Positions 21,601 through 29,432 of a DNA stretch of 64,000 nucleotides are shown one piece after another. The first letter of the stretch is position 1. Each line of letters opens with the position of its first letter. Origin of the DNA: Closterium sp. NIES-65 (taxonomy: Eukaryota; Streptophyta; Zygnematophyceae; Desmidiales; Closteriaceae); assembly GCA_948144175.1 (NCBI GenBank), contig CANXME010002067.1, positions 2,232,001-2,296,000 on the forward strand, written 5' to 3'. The notes beneath the pieces are model-generated. The model was not told where the DNA came from. It saw only the letters and a program-made list of their open reading frames with translations, and made no database searches. The translations under genes were made by a program, and so were the position numbers.

Positions 21601-24371
21601 CCCACTTAGAGCGGACAGTGGGATCAGCATCAGCAGCAGGAGCAGGAGAGGCGCCAGAGGTGAGGTCAAAGAGAGAAAGGTCGTCAGCCCTGTCGCACTG
21701 TAAGAACAGCTGCAGGTCGTCTAACCAGACCTCAAAATCAATGGCGCGACCCTCAGCGTCAAAAGCTAGGACACTAGGGGTAGCCATGGCGACGACAGCG
21801 ACGCAGTGCAAGCAGTAGGGAAAGAGCTCGCAGTGTCAGTGGGACTGTGCTCACCAGGCAGGGCAGGTCGTGCAGCTATGCAGAAAGGCGGCTCAGCGAC
21901 CAGGCGGCTCGGGTGCACAGCGGCTCGACTCCCGGGCGGCTCGGCGGCTGGGCGGCTCGGGCGCAGGGCGGCTCGGCTCCCGGACGGCTCGGCGGCTGGG
22001 CGGCTCGGGTGCAGGGCGGCTCGGCTCCCGGGCGGCTCGGCGGCAGGGCGGCTCGGGTCCCGGGCGGCTCGGCGTTGGGCGGCTCGGCTCCCGGGCGGTT
22101 CGGCTGCTGGGGCGGCTCGGCCGGGAGATGCAGGGGCGGGGCCGTCAGGTGCAGCGGCGGGTCGACCGGTGCAGTGGCGGGCCGGCAGGTGCAGCGGCGG
22201 GCCGGCAGGTGCAGCGGCGGGCCGGCAGGTGCAGCGGCGGGCCGGCAGGTGCATGCGGCTGGCCGTAGGGTGCAGCGGCGGGCCGTAGGGTGCAGCGGCG
22301 GGCCGGCAGGTGCAGCGACTGGGCCGTCAGGTGAAGCGGCGGGCCGCTGGGTGCAGCGGCGGGCCGGCAGGTGCAGCGGCGGGCCGGCAGGAGCAGCGGC
22401 GGGCCGGCAGGAGCAGCGGCGGGGCCGTAAGGTGAGGCGGCGGGCCGGCAGGAGCAGCGGCGGGCCGTAGGGTGCAGCGGCGGGGCCGTCAGAGGCGGCG
22501 GGCCGCTGGGTGCAGCGGCGGGCCGGCAGGTGCAGCGGCGGGCCGGCAGGAGCAGCGGCGGGCCGGCAGGAGCAGCGGCGGGGCCGTCAGGTGAGGCGGC
22601 GGGCCGGCAGGAGTGCAGCGGCGGGGCCGTCAGAGGCGGCGGGCCGTAGGGTGCAGCGGCGGGCCGTAGGGTGCAGCGGCGGGGCCGTTAGAGGCGGCGG
22701 CGGGGCCGCAGCAGTAGAGGCGGGGCCGCGTCAGGGGAGGCGGCGGGGCCGCGTCAGGGGAGGCGGCGGGGCCGCGTCAGGGGAGGCGGCGGGGCCGCGT
22801 CAGGGGAGGCGGCGGGGCCGCGTCAAGCAGGCGGCGGGGCCGCGATCAGGAGAGGTGGCGGGGCCGCGTCTGAGGGACAGCGGGGCCGCGAGGGAAAAGG
22901 CGACCCGAGGGGTCGCTAAAAAAAAAAAAGGCGCGCCTCGGGGCGCGCTTCGGTGGGCCCTAAAAAAACGGTCCTAAGGCAGGACCCGCTCTATACCATG
23001 TGAAGCAAGGAAAACAGGAATGAAATGACTAAGTCAGAGTTGGGTACAAATGCAACCCTAGAAAGCTGTACCCCATATGTGCTACCCCACTATAGCCTAC
23101 AAACATGCATCAGTTATAATAATCCGACACGAGGGACCGCCCTTGGTCGCGGCAGCCCTGCCGCCGGTGCGCTTTCCGCCACCACGAGCTTCCGGCTCGG
23201 CATGATCCCCCTCGTCGCCTCCATCCGCATCCTGCGCCGGCCTGCCCGAGGGATCGGCCTTAGCCGCGGCAGCCCTGCCGCCGTTGCGCTTTCCGCCACC
23301 ACAGGTAGTGACCGGCTCGGCATGATCCCCCTCGTCGCCCCTATCCGCATCCTGCAAGCCCGAGGGACCGCCCTTGGCCGCGGCAGCCCTGCCGCCGTTG
23401 CGCTTTCCGCCACCACGAGCTTCCGGCTCGGCATGATCCCCCTCGTTGCCTCCATCCGCATCCTGCGCCGGCCTGCCCGAGGGATCGGCCTTAGCCGCGG
23501 CAGCCCTGCCGCCGTTGCGCTTTCCGCCACCACGGGTAGTGACCGGCTCGGCATGATCCCCCTCGTCGCCCCCATCCGCATCCTGCGACTGCCTGCCCGA
23601 GGGACCGCCCTTGGCCGCGGCAGCCCTGCCGCCGTTGCGCTTTCCGCTACCACGAGCGCGTTGGCCTGCCGTCCCATCTGCGAAGGTGGACATTACAGGT
23701 ACATAAGAAATACTGTGCACACATTATCTTATTGGCTGGAAGTTGTAGCATGACATGCGGCGTCATTGTAATGAGTAACGTGCAAAATATAAACCGTCGA
23801 TATCACACCCACAGCGTACCTAAGCTGTCAAGTCCCCCGTCTTTGCCCTCCTCGTTGCCTTCAGACGCAGGCGTTTCCTCACGATGTGAACGAGTGCCTC
23901 TTTTTCTTGGACGGTGCTTACGCCCCCCCCCGGTTGTCACGCTTGTCCGCTGACGCTGATGTGGAAACACAATTGGAGAGACGATAACCTCCAACAGGTC
24001 AGACACGACTACAAGCATCGTTTCATGCATACAAGTAGAATATTCCGCATCTGCGACCATAAACACGTACCTTTCTGGCCGCCTTTGGGAACGAGATCAT
24101 CTAAGCGCTTCACGCGCTTATCCCTTGGTTTCGGAGGGGATGATATGCCCTTGTTTGCGTATGGCTCAACATCGCAGTCGCTATTCGATTCGTCACCGGA
24201 TGACGAGACACGTCTGGAATCAACAACATCTCGCGCCGTCGACGCATTATTTTTGCGATACTCGTTTACGATCTCGGCCGTCTTATCTGCTGTTACTAAC
24301 TCCGCAAAATTTGTTTCGTCGGGGGTTTTAGTCGAATCAGCCAGTACGATCGCCCCCTCGGGCCCCTTCAT
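9666..24371 (-). CDS. Large six-exon repetitive, mixed-charge protein gene, split by a copia insertion
   Basis: My exon model on the minus strand is 24071-24371 (ATG), 23820-24008, 23677-23135 continuing at 15540-13838 once the inserted element is removed, 11614-11857, 10967-11124 and 9666-10802 (stop). All junctions have GT-AG borders and phases that agree, giving about 1424 residues. In order the protein has a polar N-terminus, a basic patch, about nine 37/39-residue repeats (core QDADGGDEGDHAEPEARGGG), a Ser/Glu/Asp-rich acidic tract, an Arg/Lys-rich segment, a short coiled coil (EQLMRELAQRDREIAALKA), an unrecognised globular region of roughly 200 residues over exons 4 to 6, and a mixed-charge Glu/Arg/Lys tail. 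This composition suggests a nuclear protein, but I do not know its function. The copia insertion separates the repeat exon, so this copy is probably disrupted. Confidence 0.6.
9760..10490 (-). repeat. 258-bp coding repeats and (GAG)n tract in the acidic tail
   Basis: Within the last exon of the large minus-strand gene a block of about 258 bp (86 codons) occurs twice in tandem (copies begin near 9776 and 10033 on the plus strand). It is preceded by an uninterrupted Glu-codon tract at about 10365-10475. Because the period is a multiple of three, the frame is kept. The opposite strand reads as long poly-Leu/Ser frames that are shadows. Confidence 0.8.
11125..11613. other. Intron 4 with a G-rich degenerate minisatellite
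   Basis: The intron between exons 4 and 5 of the large minus-strand gene holds an irregular GGGAGGGCRGGAGAGA-type repeat at about 11210-11420. No separate gene is visible. Confidence 0.6.
11858..13837. repeat. Intron 3 with ~120-bp repeats in a ~610-bp duplication
   Basis: The intron between exons 3 and 4 of the large gene is largely tandem repeats of about 115-120 bp. Each contains CGCCGCATGACACCCAC-like and GGGAGGGATGGGAGAGA-like blocks. A larger unit is also duplicated: the same stretch starting CGTACGCCCAGCGCGAGGG occurs near 12312 and again near 12922, about 610 bp apart. Long hydrophobic open frames on the minus strand here come from the repeat and not from a gene. Confidence 0.75.
15012..15540 (-). 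repeat. 117/111-bp coding minisatellite, distal part
   Basis: About four and a half tandem units of 117 or 111 bp (39 or 37 codons) within exon 3 of the large gene. The two lengths differ by a 6-bp, two-codon indel. The matching proximal part lies at 23130-23660 on the other side of the copia element. Confidence 0.85.
15536..15540. repeat. Target site duplication, left copy
   Basis: CGAGG directly outside the left LTR. It matches CGAGG at 23130-23134, as expected for a Ty1/copia integrase. Confidence 0.9.
15541..15671 (-). repeat. 3' LTR of copia A
   Basis: 131 bp, identical by eye to 22999-23129. On the minus strand it starts TGTCGG and ends TTCACA. This is short for a Ty1/copia LTR. Confidence 0.95.
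15672..15681 (-). other. Polypurine tract of copia A
   Basis: On the minus strand TATGGGGGTG directly abuts the 3' LTR, where plus-strand DNA synthesis is primed. The related fragment at 62058-62067 has the same tract. Confidence 0.75.
15883..18093 (-). CDS. Copia A pol, reverse transcriptase and RNase H
   Basis: This stretch copies element RNA into DNA and removes the RNA strand. The frame continues directly from the in-frame TAG at 18094-18096, and the first ATG after it is at 17868. A Ser/Pro-rich linker is followed by the reverse transcriptase, with WIFRVKRPPG, LDFSTAFLQG and the catalytic YVDDLVFA near 16856-16867. The RNase H part has HADASWADD, SCEAEIYAG and VDNKAMLALC and ends in HLLSS. 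The length is normal for the copia RT-RNase H region, and no further lesion is seen. Confidence 0.9.
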   Translation of the reverse strand, partial: VLSLSPPVEGPPPVQSQSLLEPSSPLPAPSPYTGPTGGLAERREPASRPASPVRAARASGRSSRQRPPPVPGTHRMSLRPSTAPLRAPLPSPPESSLPALADPESDSLRAASPTVTRLLATVVTDPSFESTAASALVAELVDFAARCRLDYAASLVAESVSVCPPSVGGECALGTDVLEDRQEELQCLAAASPHLASVLLAPEGDPDALDIPTPRSYAEAVEGPYSSQWQAAMDAEMASWKSTGTYVDAVPPPGANIVSGMWIFRVKRPPGTPPVFKARYVARGFSQRQGVDYFQTFSPTPKMTTLRVLLHIAAQRDYELHSLDFSTAFLQGSLHEEIWLRRPPGFTGTFPPGTQWSLRRPVYGLRQAPREWHDTLRTTLAALGFAPSTADPSLFLRTDTSLPPFYILVYVDDLVFATADTGGLAYVKSELLKRHTCTDLGELRSYLGLQITRDRARRTITLTQSHMVQQVLQRFGFTYSSPQATPLPTRHSLSALPSDESVESSGPYAELVGCLMYLMTCTRPDLAYPLSILARYVAPGRHRPEHMAAAKRVLRYLCSTSGMGLVLGGRSPVVLTGHADASWADDQATQRSSQGYTFSLGSGSVSWRSTRSSSVLGSSCEAEIYAGAMAAQELCWLTYLLTDLGEPPRSPPVLYVDNKAMLALCREQRLEHRTKHIALRYFLARELQQRGQLRLAYVASEANTADVFTKALAPCDHQRFCTQLGLVPVLPHLLSS
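18094..18803 (-). CDS. Copia A pol, Gly/Ala/Pro-rich integrase-RT linker
   Basis: Continuation of the polyprotein after the frameshift at the nine-C run (plus strand 18800-18808). It encodes a low-complexity hinge of GGAEPGGA-like pentapeptides between integrase and reverse transcriptase, and ends at TAG (18094-18096) just after PYFVPLLQ. The next codon continues in the same frame into the reverse transcriptase segment, so only the stop separates them. Confidence 0.75.
18737..21787 (-). CDS. Copia A gag-protease-integrase
   Basis: ATG at 21787 (MATPSVLAFD) is chosen because it begins the conserved gag. An in-frame ATG 8 codons upstream is possible. The gag capsid-like region (about residues 1-230) is followed by roughly 70 mostly Gly residues and a Cys/His cluster (CGGAHATQRC) that may bind nucleic acid. 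The aspartic protease DSGAS is near residue 520. Integrase has a zinc-binding HHRLGH...CVPC (about 675-720) and a D,D,35,E triad in DVWGP, HSDRGGEF and QQNGIAER (about 744, 813, 849). The frame runs out of register at a nine-C run near 18800 and stops at 18737. Eight C would keep pol open. Confidence 0.9.
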   Translation of the reverse strand: MATPSVLAFDAEGRAIDFEVWLDDLQLFLQCDRADDLSLFDLTSGASPAPAADADPTVRSKWATRDAAARLAVRRHLPTSERAHFSQYKSAQTLYDAVVARYSSPATVALSRLMLPYLFPDLSAFPTVADLITHLRTSDTRYRAALPAEFCAKNPPPMYIALYYVVARLPDSLRVVRDHFLAVCPTTLTVDLLEKALLAAEKSIVAVGASRGDPRTPIFEGCSPSPLLPSVASAAAADLLGLESVGAASAPSGRRRSSKGKGGKGAGGAGGGGGGGGGGGGGSGGGGGTSGGGGGGGGSSGGDGGGGASGGGGGSGGGGGGGGGGGGGGSGGGGGGGGGGAGRGGTQQRSGGGGGQRSQRQQQQRSRDIPPPQQLREWYAGRQRGGGTGPCTYVLRSGDRAGELCGGAHATQRCFGRLTDAWRQQFPGASEIPRWDELLRAGVAIFDLDFDAILAAMYVVDYSEENEGYRCFQPDPGIGTAALGACEAAALGASASVLSGTGETALSGTASSSSSLTFTLDSGASRSFFRDRTTLTPLGRPVAVSLADPSGGPVLSHFSTVLPCPAAPSGTLSGLYLPSFSTNLVSGADLQDVGVHQFTPASQRVTHCTEARTGRHLATFSRRPGSSLYTLTVESPPVPASGQVAASGQVLAAASRSGPESAPCSCRLLSHQTLLWHHRLGHPSLPRLQSMASCVLVSGLPQSLPPLPSGPGPSCVPCVEGRLRATPHSSHFPPTEAPLQTLHMDVWGPAPVRGQGYERYFLLVVDDYSRYTTVLPLRSKGAVTEVLIDWIREARLQLRKSFGSDFPVLRLHSDRGGEFSSRLLRDYCRARGIRQTFTLPDSPQQNGIAERRIGMVMDVARTSMMHAAAPHFLWPFAVRYAAHQLNLHPRVSRPAMSPALLWTGKVGDASVFRVWGSRAFVRDLSADKLSPRAAPCVFLGFPTDAPGWQFYHPSSRRVLSSQDVTFDESVPFYRLFPYRTPSLPPPPDFLVPVPPPGRPPPPSGSCPLRCVPGRRR
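21788..22998 (-). other. Copia A 5' leader with GC-rich minisatellite
   Basis: The 1.2-kb untranslated leader between primer-binding site and gag is nearly all ~20-bp repeats (plus strand GCGGCGGGCCGGCAGGTGCA) and variants. Next to the primer-binding site are three hairpins: 22900-22916, 22931-22948 and 22970-22986. Runs of A on the plus strand (T on the element sense strand) separate them. Leader hairpins in LTR elements often serve dimerisation or packaging, which would be an inference here. Confidence 0.7.
22983..22998 (-). other. Primer-binding site of copia A
   Basis: Immediately inside the 5' LTR the sense strand reads TGGTATAGAGC. This matches the complement of the initiator tRNA-Met 3' end (TGGTATCAGAGC) except for one missing base. 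Confidence 0.7.
22999..23129 (-). repeat. 5' LTR of copia A
   Basis: 131 bp, identical by eye to the 3' LTR at 15541-15671, and followed by the CGAGG target duplication at 23130-23134. Confidence 0.95.
23130..23660 (-). repeat. 117/111-bp coding minisatellite, proximal part
   Basis: The upstream portion of the repeat in exon 3 of the large minus-strand gene, about four and a half units. These units carry GKRNGG where most distal units carry GMRNGG, so the two sides of the copia insertion have partly homogenised subtypes. Confidence 0.8.
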
Positions 24372-26149
24372 TGTCTGACTTCCTTGTTACGATGTCTAGC
24401 TTTCCATTCACGCAGTACTATGAGGTTGCGGGTTGTGCTACCGCGAAGAACCTGACAGCAGTCTACGAGCATAAAAAATTGGTTGAGGAGGGAGAGGGAC
24501 GAGGCAAAGTCTGGGGCCTAGAGCAGACGATCGTCACAGCTGGAGGCATGCAAGGGGAGCACGGAGGTGATAAGGGTTTGAGTGTTTCCTGCTATGGTGC
24601 ACGTTGCGACTGCCAGGTCCCCCTTTTCCGCCAACAACCAATCGCCTGGTGGTTGAGGTGTATAAAGGAAAAAAATGCAGCACTGCCGTGTTAAGATTCC
24701 GTGGGACCTAACGTGCTCAATTGAGTATCAGTCCACAAGCGGCAGGGTGGGCTTCTTTTTGTTAAACCCGACAGTCAAATGCGCTACTGTATCTGGGTTT
24801 GCGAGGGTCATAATTATTCTGCCCGGGTTGTCGCACTGTTTACAATGAAGTGCCTCGCGTGCCACACAAACCTACACAAGCTGCACGTCAAGAGTCACAT
24901 AGGGTCTGCGGAGAAACGGCGACGCTCGATCGCAGCAAGTCGTACAGCGATGCGACAGGTCGACACGAAGCCGTTGCGGCACGCCTGCGATAAAAACGCA
25001 GACTCAAAAGTTCCTTGTGTGTGGTTGCGACTGGTTCGCAAATCAGGGAGATTCGCGTACGTGGCATAGCGTGGAGTCGAGTGGAATGGCGCATGGCGGG
25101 GCACGTAATGGCACATTAGTTTGCAAAGCCTCAATAGTGTGGTGTACGTACATGATAAAAATAGAATTAGAGGGTTATGGAGTTGTAAGGAAAATCTCGT
25201 TTTCCTTACTTCGCATCCCTGCTCAACGCGTACATCACTGTAGCACCTCAGTCAGCACCGTTACCACTCGCATCGACAATCCGCCCGCCACTTTCGCACG
25301 TCGCACCCCGGCCTCACGGCTCGGCGGTAACCCGCGCTCCGGACCTTCTCCTCGACATTTTCCCAACCTCAGTCCCAGGCCCGTCGCGCGACAACCACAG
25401 TCCATTACCGTTACCACTGTGGTTTCGCTATATAACCTTTCGCTCATACCTTCGCTCAGTTGTACTTTTTTCCCGATAGTGCAATCCTCGTTCGCTCACT
25501 CAATTGCACTCGTAACAGGAGTCCCCCTAACCCATTAGCATAGTGACAAGTATGCAACATAACAGTGTAAAACCAAACACCACCTTCACAGAACATGCAC
25601 ATAACGGTCTGTGGTGGAGCAGTCATTCTGATACATCGATTGATTAGTAAGTATGCATTATTTGATTGCTGCCTGGTCGTTATGCAACCCGTATGGGCAT
25701 GTCTCCTCTCATGCCAATTGAGGTGCAATAATAATAGAGCCAAACACAAACTCCCCGTATGGGGCATGGCTGCTCTCATGCCATACAGGGCAACCTTTAT
25801 GCAGGGACCCAAGAGCATGCTGTGTTGTATGTTCTAGGTTCATGCTGGAACGGAGTTGAGAAACCCCTGCTGTTCTACCCACTAGAGTTGTGGGGACATG
25901 CAGGTATGTTTTGTAGCATCACACTGACCCATTGTGTATTGTTTGTATACATGTCAAGTAGGAACGCCAATGACAAACACTTCCCTACGGGTAGTGTTCC
26001 CTAGACATGGAGGACTGGTTGTGGCCAACACTCTCATTTGGCCACACTTGTTGTCAAGTCATGCAGGACTGATTCAAGGCCTCTCCATTGCGCTTTGTGT
26101 CATGTTTGTTGGCATATCAAGCTGGCAGGACGGATGAATAAACAATTCC
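24372..26149. other. No supportable gene
   Basis: Intergenic DNA between the ATG of the large minus-strand gene and the minisatellite. It holds short frames only. It could contain the promoter of the large gene, but I see no clear motif. Confidence 0.5.
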
Positions 26150-26159
26150 CTATTGATCT

Positions 26160-27270
26160 TGTCCTCATTCCCCCATGCTACCCGCTTCCTTGTTCTTCAC
26201 TCACACACTTATTCCTCCCACGTACCCGCCTCACTCCCTCCTGCTTCCCGCCTCATTACCTCTGCTTCCCGCCTCATGTCCCCTCGCTTCCGGCCTCATC
26301 CCCCCTTGCTACCCACCCCATTCCCCCTTGCTTCCCACCCCATTCTTCACTGCGACCCTCCTCATTCTCCCTTGATACCCTCCCCATTCCCCCTTGCTTC
26401 AGGCCTCATTCCCCCTTGCTTCGGGCCTCATACTCCCTTGCTACCTCCCTCATTCCCCCTTGCTTCAGAGCCGCATCCCCCTTGCTTCCCGCCTCATTCT
26501 CCCTTGCTACCCCCCTCATTCCCTCTGCTTCCCGCCTCATGTCCCCTCGCTTCCGGCCTCATTCCCCCCTGCTACCCACCCCATTCCCCCTTGCTTCCCA
26601 CCCCATTCTTCACTGCTACCCTCCTCATTCTCCCTTGATACCCTCCCCATTCCCCCTTGCTTCAGGCCTCATTCTCCCTTGCTTCAGGCCTCATTCCCCC
26701 TTGCTTTGGGCCTCATACTCCCTTGCTACCTCCCTCATTCCCCCTTGCTTCAGGCCCCAATCCCCCTTGCTTCCCGCCTCATTCTCCCTTGCTACCCCCC
26801 TCATTCCCCTTTGCTTCCCGCCTCATGTCCCCTCACTTCCGGCCTCATCCCCCCTTGCTACCCACCCCATTCCCCCTTGCTTCCCACCCCATTCTTCACT
26901 GCTACCCTCCTCATTCTCCCTTGCTACCCTCCCCATTCCCCCTTGCTCCAGGCCTCATTCCCCCTTGCTTCGGGCCTCATACTCCCTTGCTACCTCCCTC
27001 ATTCCCCCTTGCTTCAGAGCCGCGTCCCCCTTGCTTCCCGCCTCATTCTCCCTTGCGACCCCCCTCATTCCCTCTGCTTCCCGCCTCATGTCCCCTCGCT
27101 TCCGGCCTCATTCCCCCCTGCTACCCACCCCATTTCCCCTTGCTTCCCACCCCATTCTTCACTGCTACCCGCCTCATTCTCCCTTGCTTCAGGCCCCATT
27201 CCCCCTTGCTTCGGGCCTCATTCCCCCATGCTTCCCGCCTCATTCTCGCTTGCTACCCGCCCCATTACCA
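26160..27270. repeat. 24-bp minisatellite in ~270-bp higher-order units
   Basis: Units close to CCTCATTCCCCCTTGCTTCC (about 21-24 bp) run for 1.1 kb. Marker variants repeat at a larger scale: a CTCATGTCCCCTCRCTTCCGG block occurs near 26274, 26538, 26822 and 27086, spaced about 265-285 bp. All three plus-strand frames stay open and proline-rich, so they are not evidence for protein. Confidence 0.85.
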
Positions 27271-28426
27271 GCTTTTCACCGCTGCATGCCCCACCTCCAA
27301 CCTCCAACATTGTTTTTGCCCGAAAATACACAGACCACTTCCTCAAATCGTGACGGTACTGACGGCGCCAATGGAGTGGCGTCCCTACAAGCTCACACGC
27401 CGGTAGTTTATGGAAACCATCCTCGACCAACGTGTGCATCACACGCATCGTGAACACACCACAGTCGTTCTCATTTGCCTGCATGGGTATCTGGACAATC
27501 ACAGGGTGCGTGAGCGCGTGGTGAGGGCCGGGACGGGAGTGGGGTTTCGGTGTGGAAATTGCGTGCAGGGAAAGGGAGATGCGATTGTTTCAAAGCTCGT
27601 ACACACAAGGCAACAGCACTCACCGTGACCTGCCTTAGTGGGATGCTCGCCGCCCATGCATCTGCGTCCGACTCAGTGATCCATGCACAGTATCTTATCA
27701 CCTCGTTTCGTAAGTACCTGCACACCGGGAGACATAGATTCAATGCTATCGTAACCCCGAACTTCTGTACGTGACAATAGCAGACTGCCATTAAAAAGAG
27801 AGTACCTTCGCAACGGGGCGTCGACACCGGCATGCGTGCCGTACGAGTCAGCGTGCCAGAGCACGCAGTTCATGGGAATCGGGTCGTCGGGCCTCGGGAT
27901 GCGCTCGATCACGATCAGGCTCCAGTGACTCCTAAGGCACACATGAGGTCTAACATCAGTAACGCCGACGTTAGACTACCGAAATACATATGGTGCTACG
28001 GCTAGACGCGACGACTACTCACTCGGTATTTATCGGAACGAGTACATATGTGAAATCGAAAATACCCAGGCCGAAAGTATAGGCGTTTTCACGCCGCAAA
28101 ATGTCCTTCTTAGCATATTCCCAGAAATATGATCCACTGTAAAGCCATTTGTTGCGGTCGCGACCGTGTTCGTACTGCAGCATCCTGCGCACGCGCGTAT
28201 TTGCGACAAAGGAAACGCATGAGATAACCGTGACGAATCTGGCCTTATGATTTCCTAACCGTGATACTCACACACCGAGCCAATCAATTACGATCCCGCT
28301 GACCCATTCACCGGGTCGTAGCCTGTCGGCGTGTTCCACGTTTATGTCGAGCCAGCCTCCGCCGTAGGGAAAGGGCATAGAAATCGGCTGAAAGGCCAGC
28401 TTACCATCTAAACACGGTAGAGCCAT
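27218..28426 (-). CDS. Ulp1-type (C48) cysteine peptidase, five exons
   Basis: Exons are 28272-28426 (ATG), 28023-28184, 27806-27931, 27624-27717 and 27218-27490. GT-AG borders and agreeing phases give 269 residues, about the size of a bare Ulp1 catalytic domain. The family cleaves SUMO or similar conjugates. Visible catalytic motifs are the His in ESHWSLIVIE, a likely Asp in VLWHADS, and Gln and Cys in IPMQANENDCGVF, preceded by the typical strand FTYVLVPIN. The last 20 or so residues read into the edge of the neighbouring minisatellite. Such peptidases are often encoded by plant and fungal DNA transposons. This one is divergent from the Plavaka-like transposase gene 1 kb away, so transposon cargo is likely. 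A host gene is possible. Confidence 0.75.
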
Positions 28427-29432
28427 GGCTAGGACTTTGACGACCTCAAGATGCGTGTGGCACTAGGGATAATTTGGGGGACGAGCACCGAACTGGAATT
28501 TGGGCTTCTGCAGTCACGACACTATGAGTCAAGAGCAGCCGCGTAGGGTTGTTACACTAGTCGTCAAATTTCACTAAAGGGTTTCGAGCCAGCCTGGTCC
28601 AAACAAGTTTCGCAATCGCATGAGCGATCGAGATTCGCCAAAGCGCCCCCACTTGTCGCGGCTTTGGCAATGGTCAGTGTGGTTTAACCTGCTGACTAGG
28701 CAGATAAAGCCCCCTTTAACGGCCTTTCGGCCAATCAAACACCTCGCTGACGAGGTGGAACTGTGCTGTTCGGGGCTAGCAATTCCACGCGTCAGGCTAT
28801 CATGTATGTGCCCTTCTACACGCACTGTGAAAGGGGCATGTTTACTTCGGTTATGGCTGGCATAGATCCTCTCCTCAGTGTTCACACGTTCACGCTCCCA
28901 TGTTCTGGGCGTTCCCGTGGTTGTCCCGTATAATGTGATGAACAGTGCTGGAAATCTACGGTCAGTTAGCTAAGGCATAACGATCTTCGCTGCTTGGTTA
29001 GGGTTCCGCGCCACGCGCATGCCACAAATGTTGCGCGACGCAGCGTGATTGGTCGAAACACAGAGGGCTGTCAGAACCGATTTGTGGGGGAGTTGGCGGA
29101 AGTTTGGCAAACCAATCATCGGGCGTCAACCCTTGCAAACAAAAGATATTCTTGAGATTCTAGGTGTGAAGAATGGTCTGGTAGCAATAAAAGAGCAGAT
29201 ATATCGGTAAACTAGTTCAGGCGTTCTAATCCGCCACTTTTAGGTCACTGGTGATGAGACGCCTTTATGCACGCCTAGACAAGCTGAGTTGTGCGCGACA
29301 TTCAAACGACTTTCCCGCCAAGCCATCAGATCCCGAACTCAACGATGGGCAATCTTAGAGGTCCAAGATGCTATGGGTTATATTTCAGGGGTGGCTATGC
29401 TGCCCAGTGTTATGTGCTACTGAGTAGTAACA
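28427..29432. promoter_or_regulatory. Divergent intergenic region between peptidase and transposase genes
   Basis: About 1 kb separates the two start codons, so it must hold both promoters if both genes are active. I see no long repeat and no convincing TATA box pair. The assignment rests on gene orientation alone. Confidence 0.4.

Larger units (their letters stand above)
15541..23129 (-). mobile_element. Young full-length Ty1/copia retrotransposon (family A)
   Basis: This 7589-bp element on the minus strand has 131-bp LTRs (22999-23129 is 5', 15541-15671 is 3') that are identical by eye and begin TG and end CA. A 5-bp CGAGG duplication flanks it. Domain order gag, protease, integrase, reverse transcriptase, RNase H is the Ty1/copia order. 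Identical LTRs mean very recent insertion. The coding region nevertheless carries a frameshift in a C run and one in-frame TAG. It lies inside the repeat exon of the large minus-strand gene. A diverged 3' end of the same family lies at 61771-62215. Confidence 0.95.

Noticed and set aside
20533-21703. Plus-strand frames over copia gag
   Set aside because: They are antisense of the poly-Gly gag region. The minus strand carries the recognisable gag, protease and integrase.
26038-27453. Long plus-strand Pro/Ser/Leu frames
   Set aside because: All three frames stay open over the minisatellite, which is a property of the repeat and not of coding.
28548-28575. CACTA-type terminus (CACTAG) upstream of the transposase
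   Set aside because: No inverted partner was found beyond 36648, and such a short match is expected by chance.
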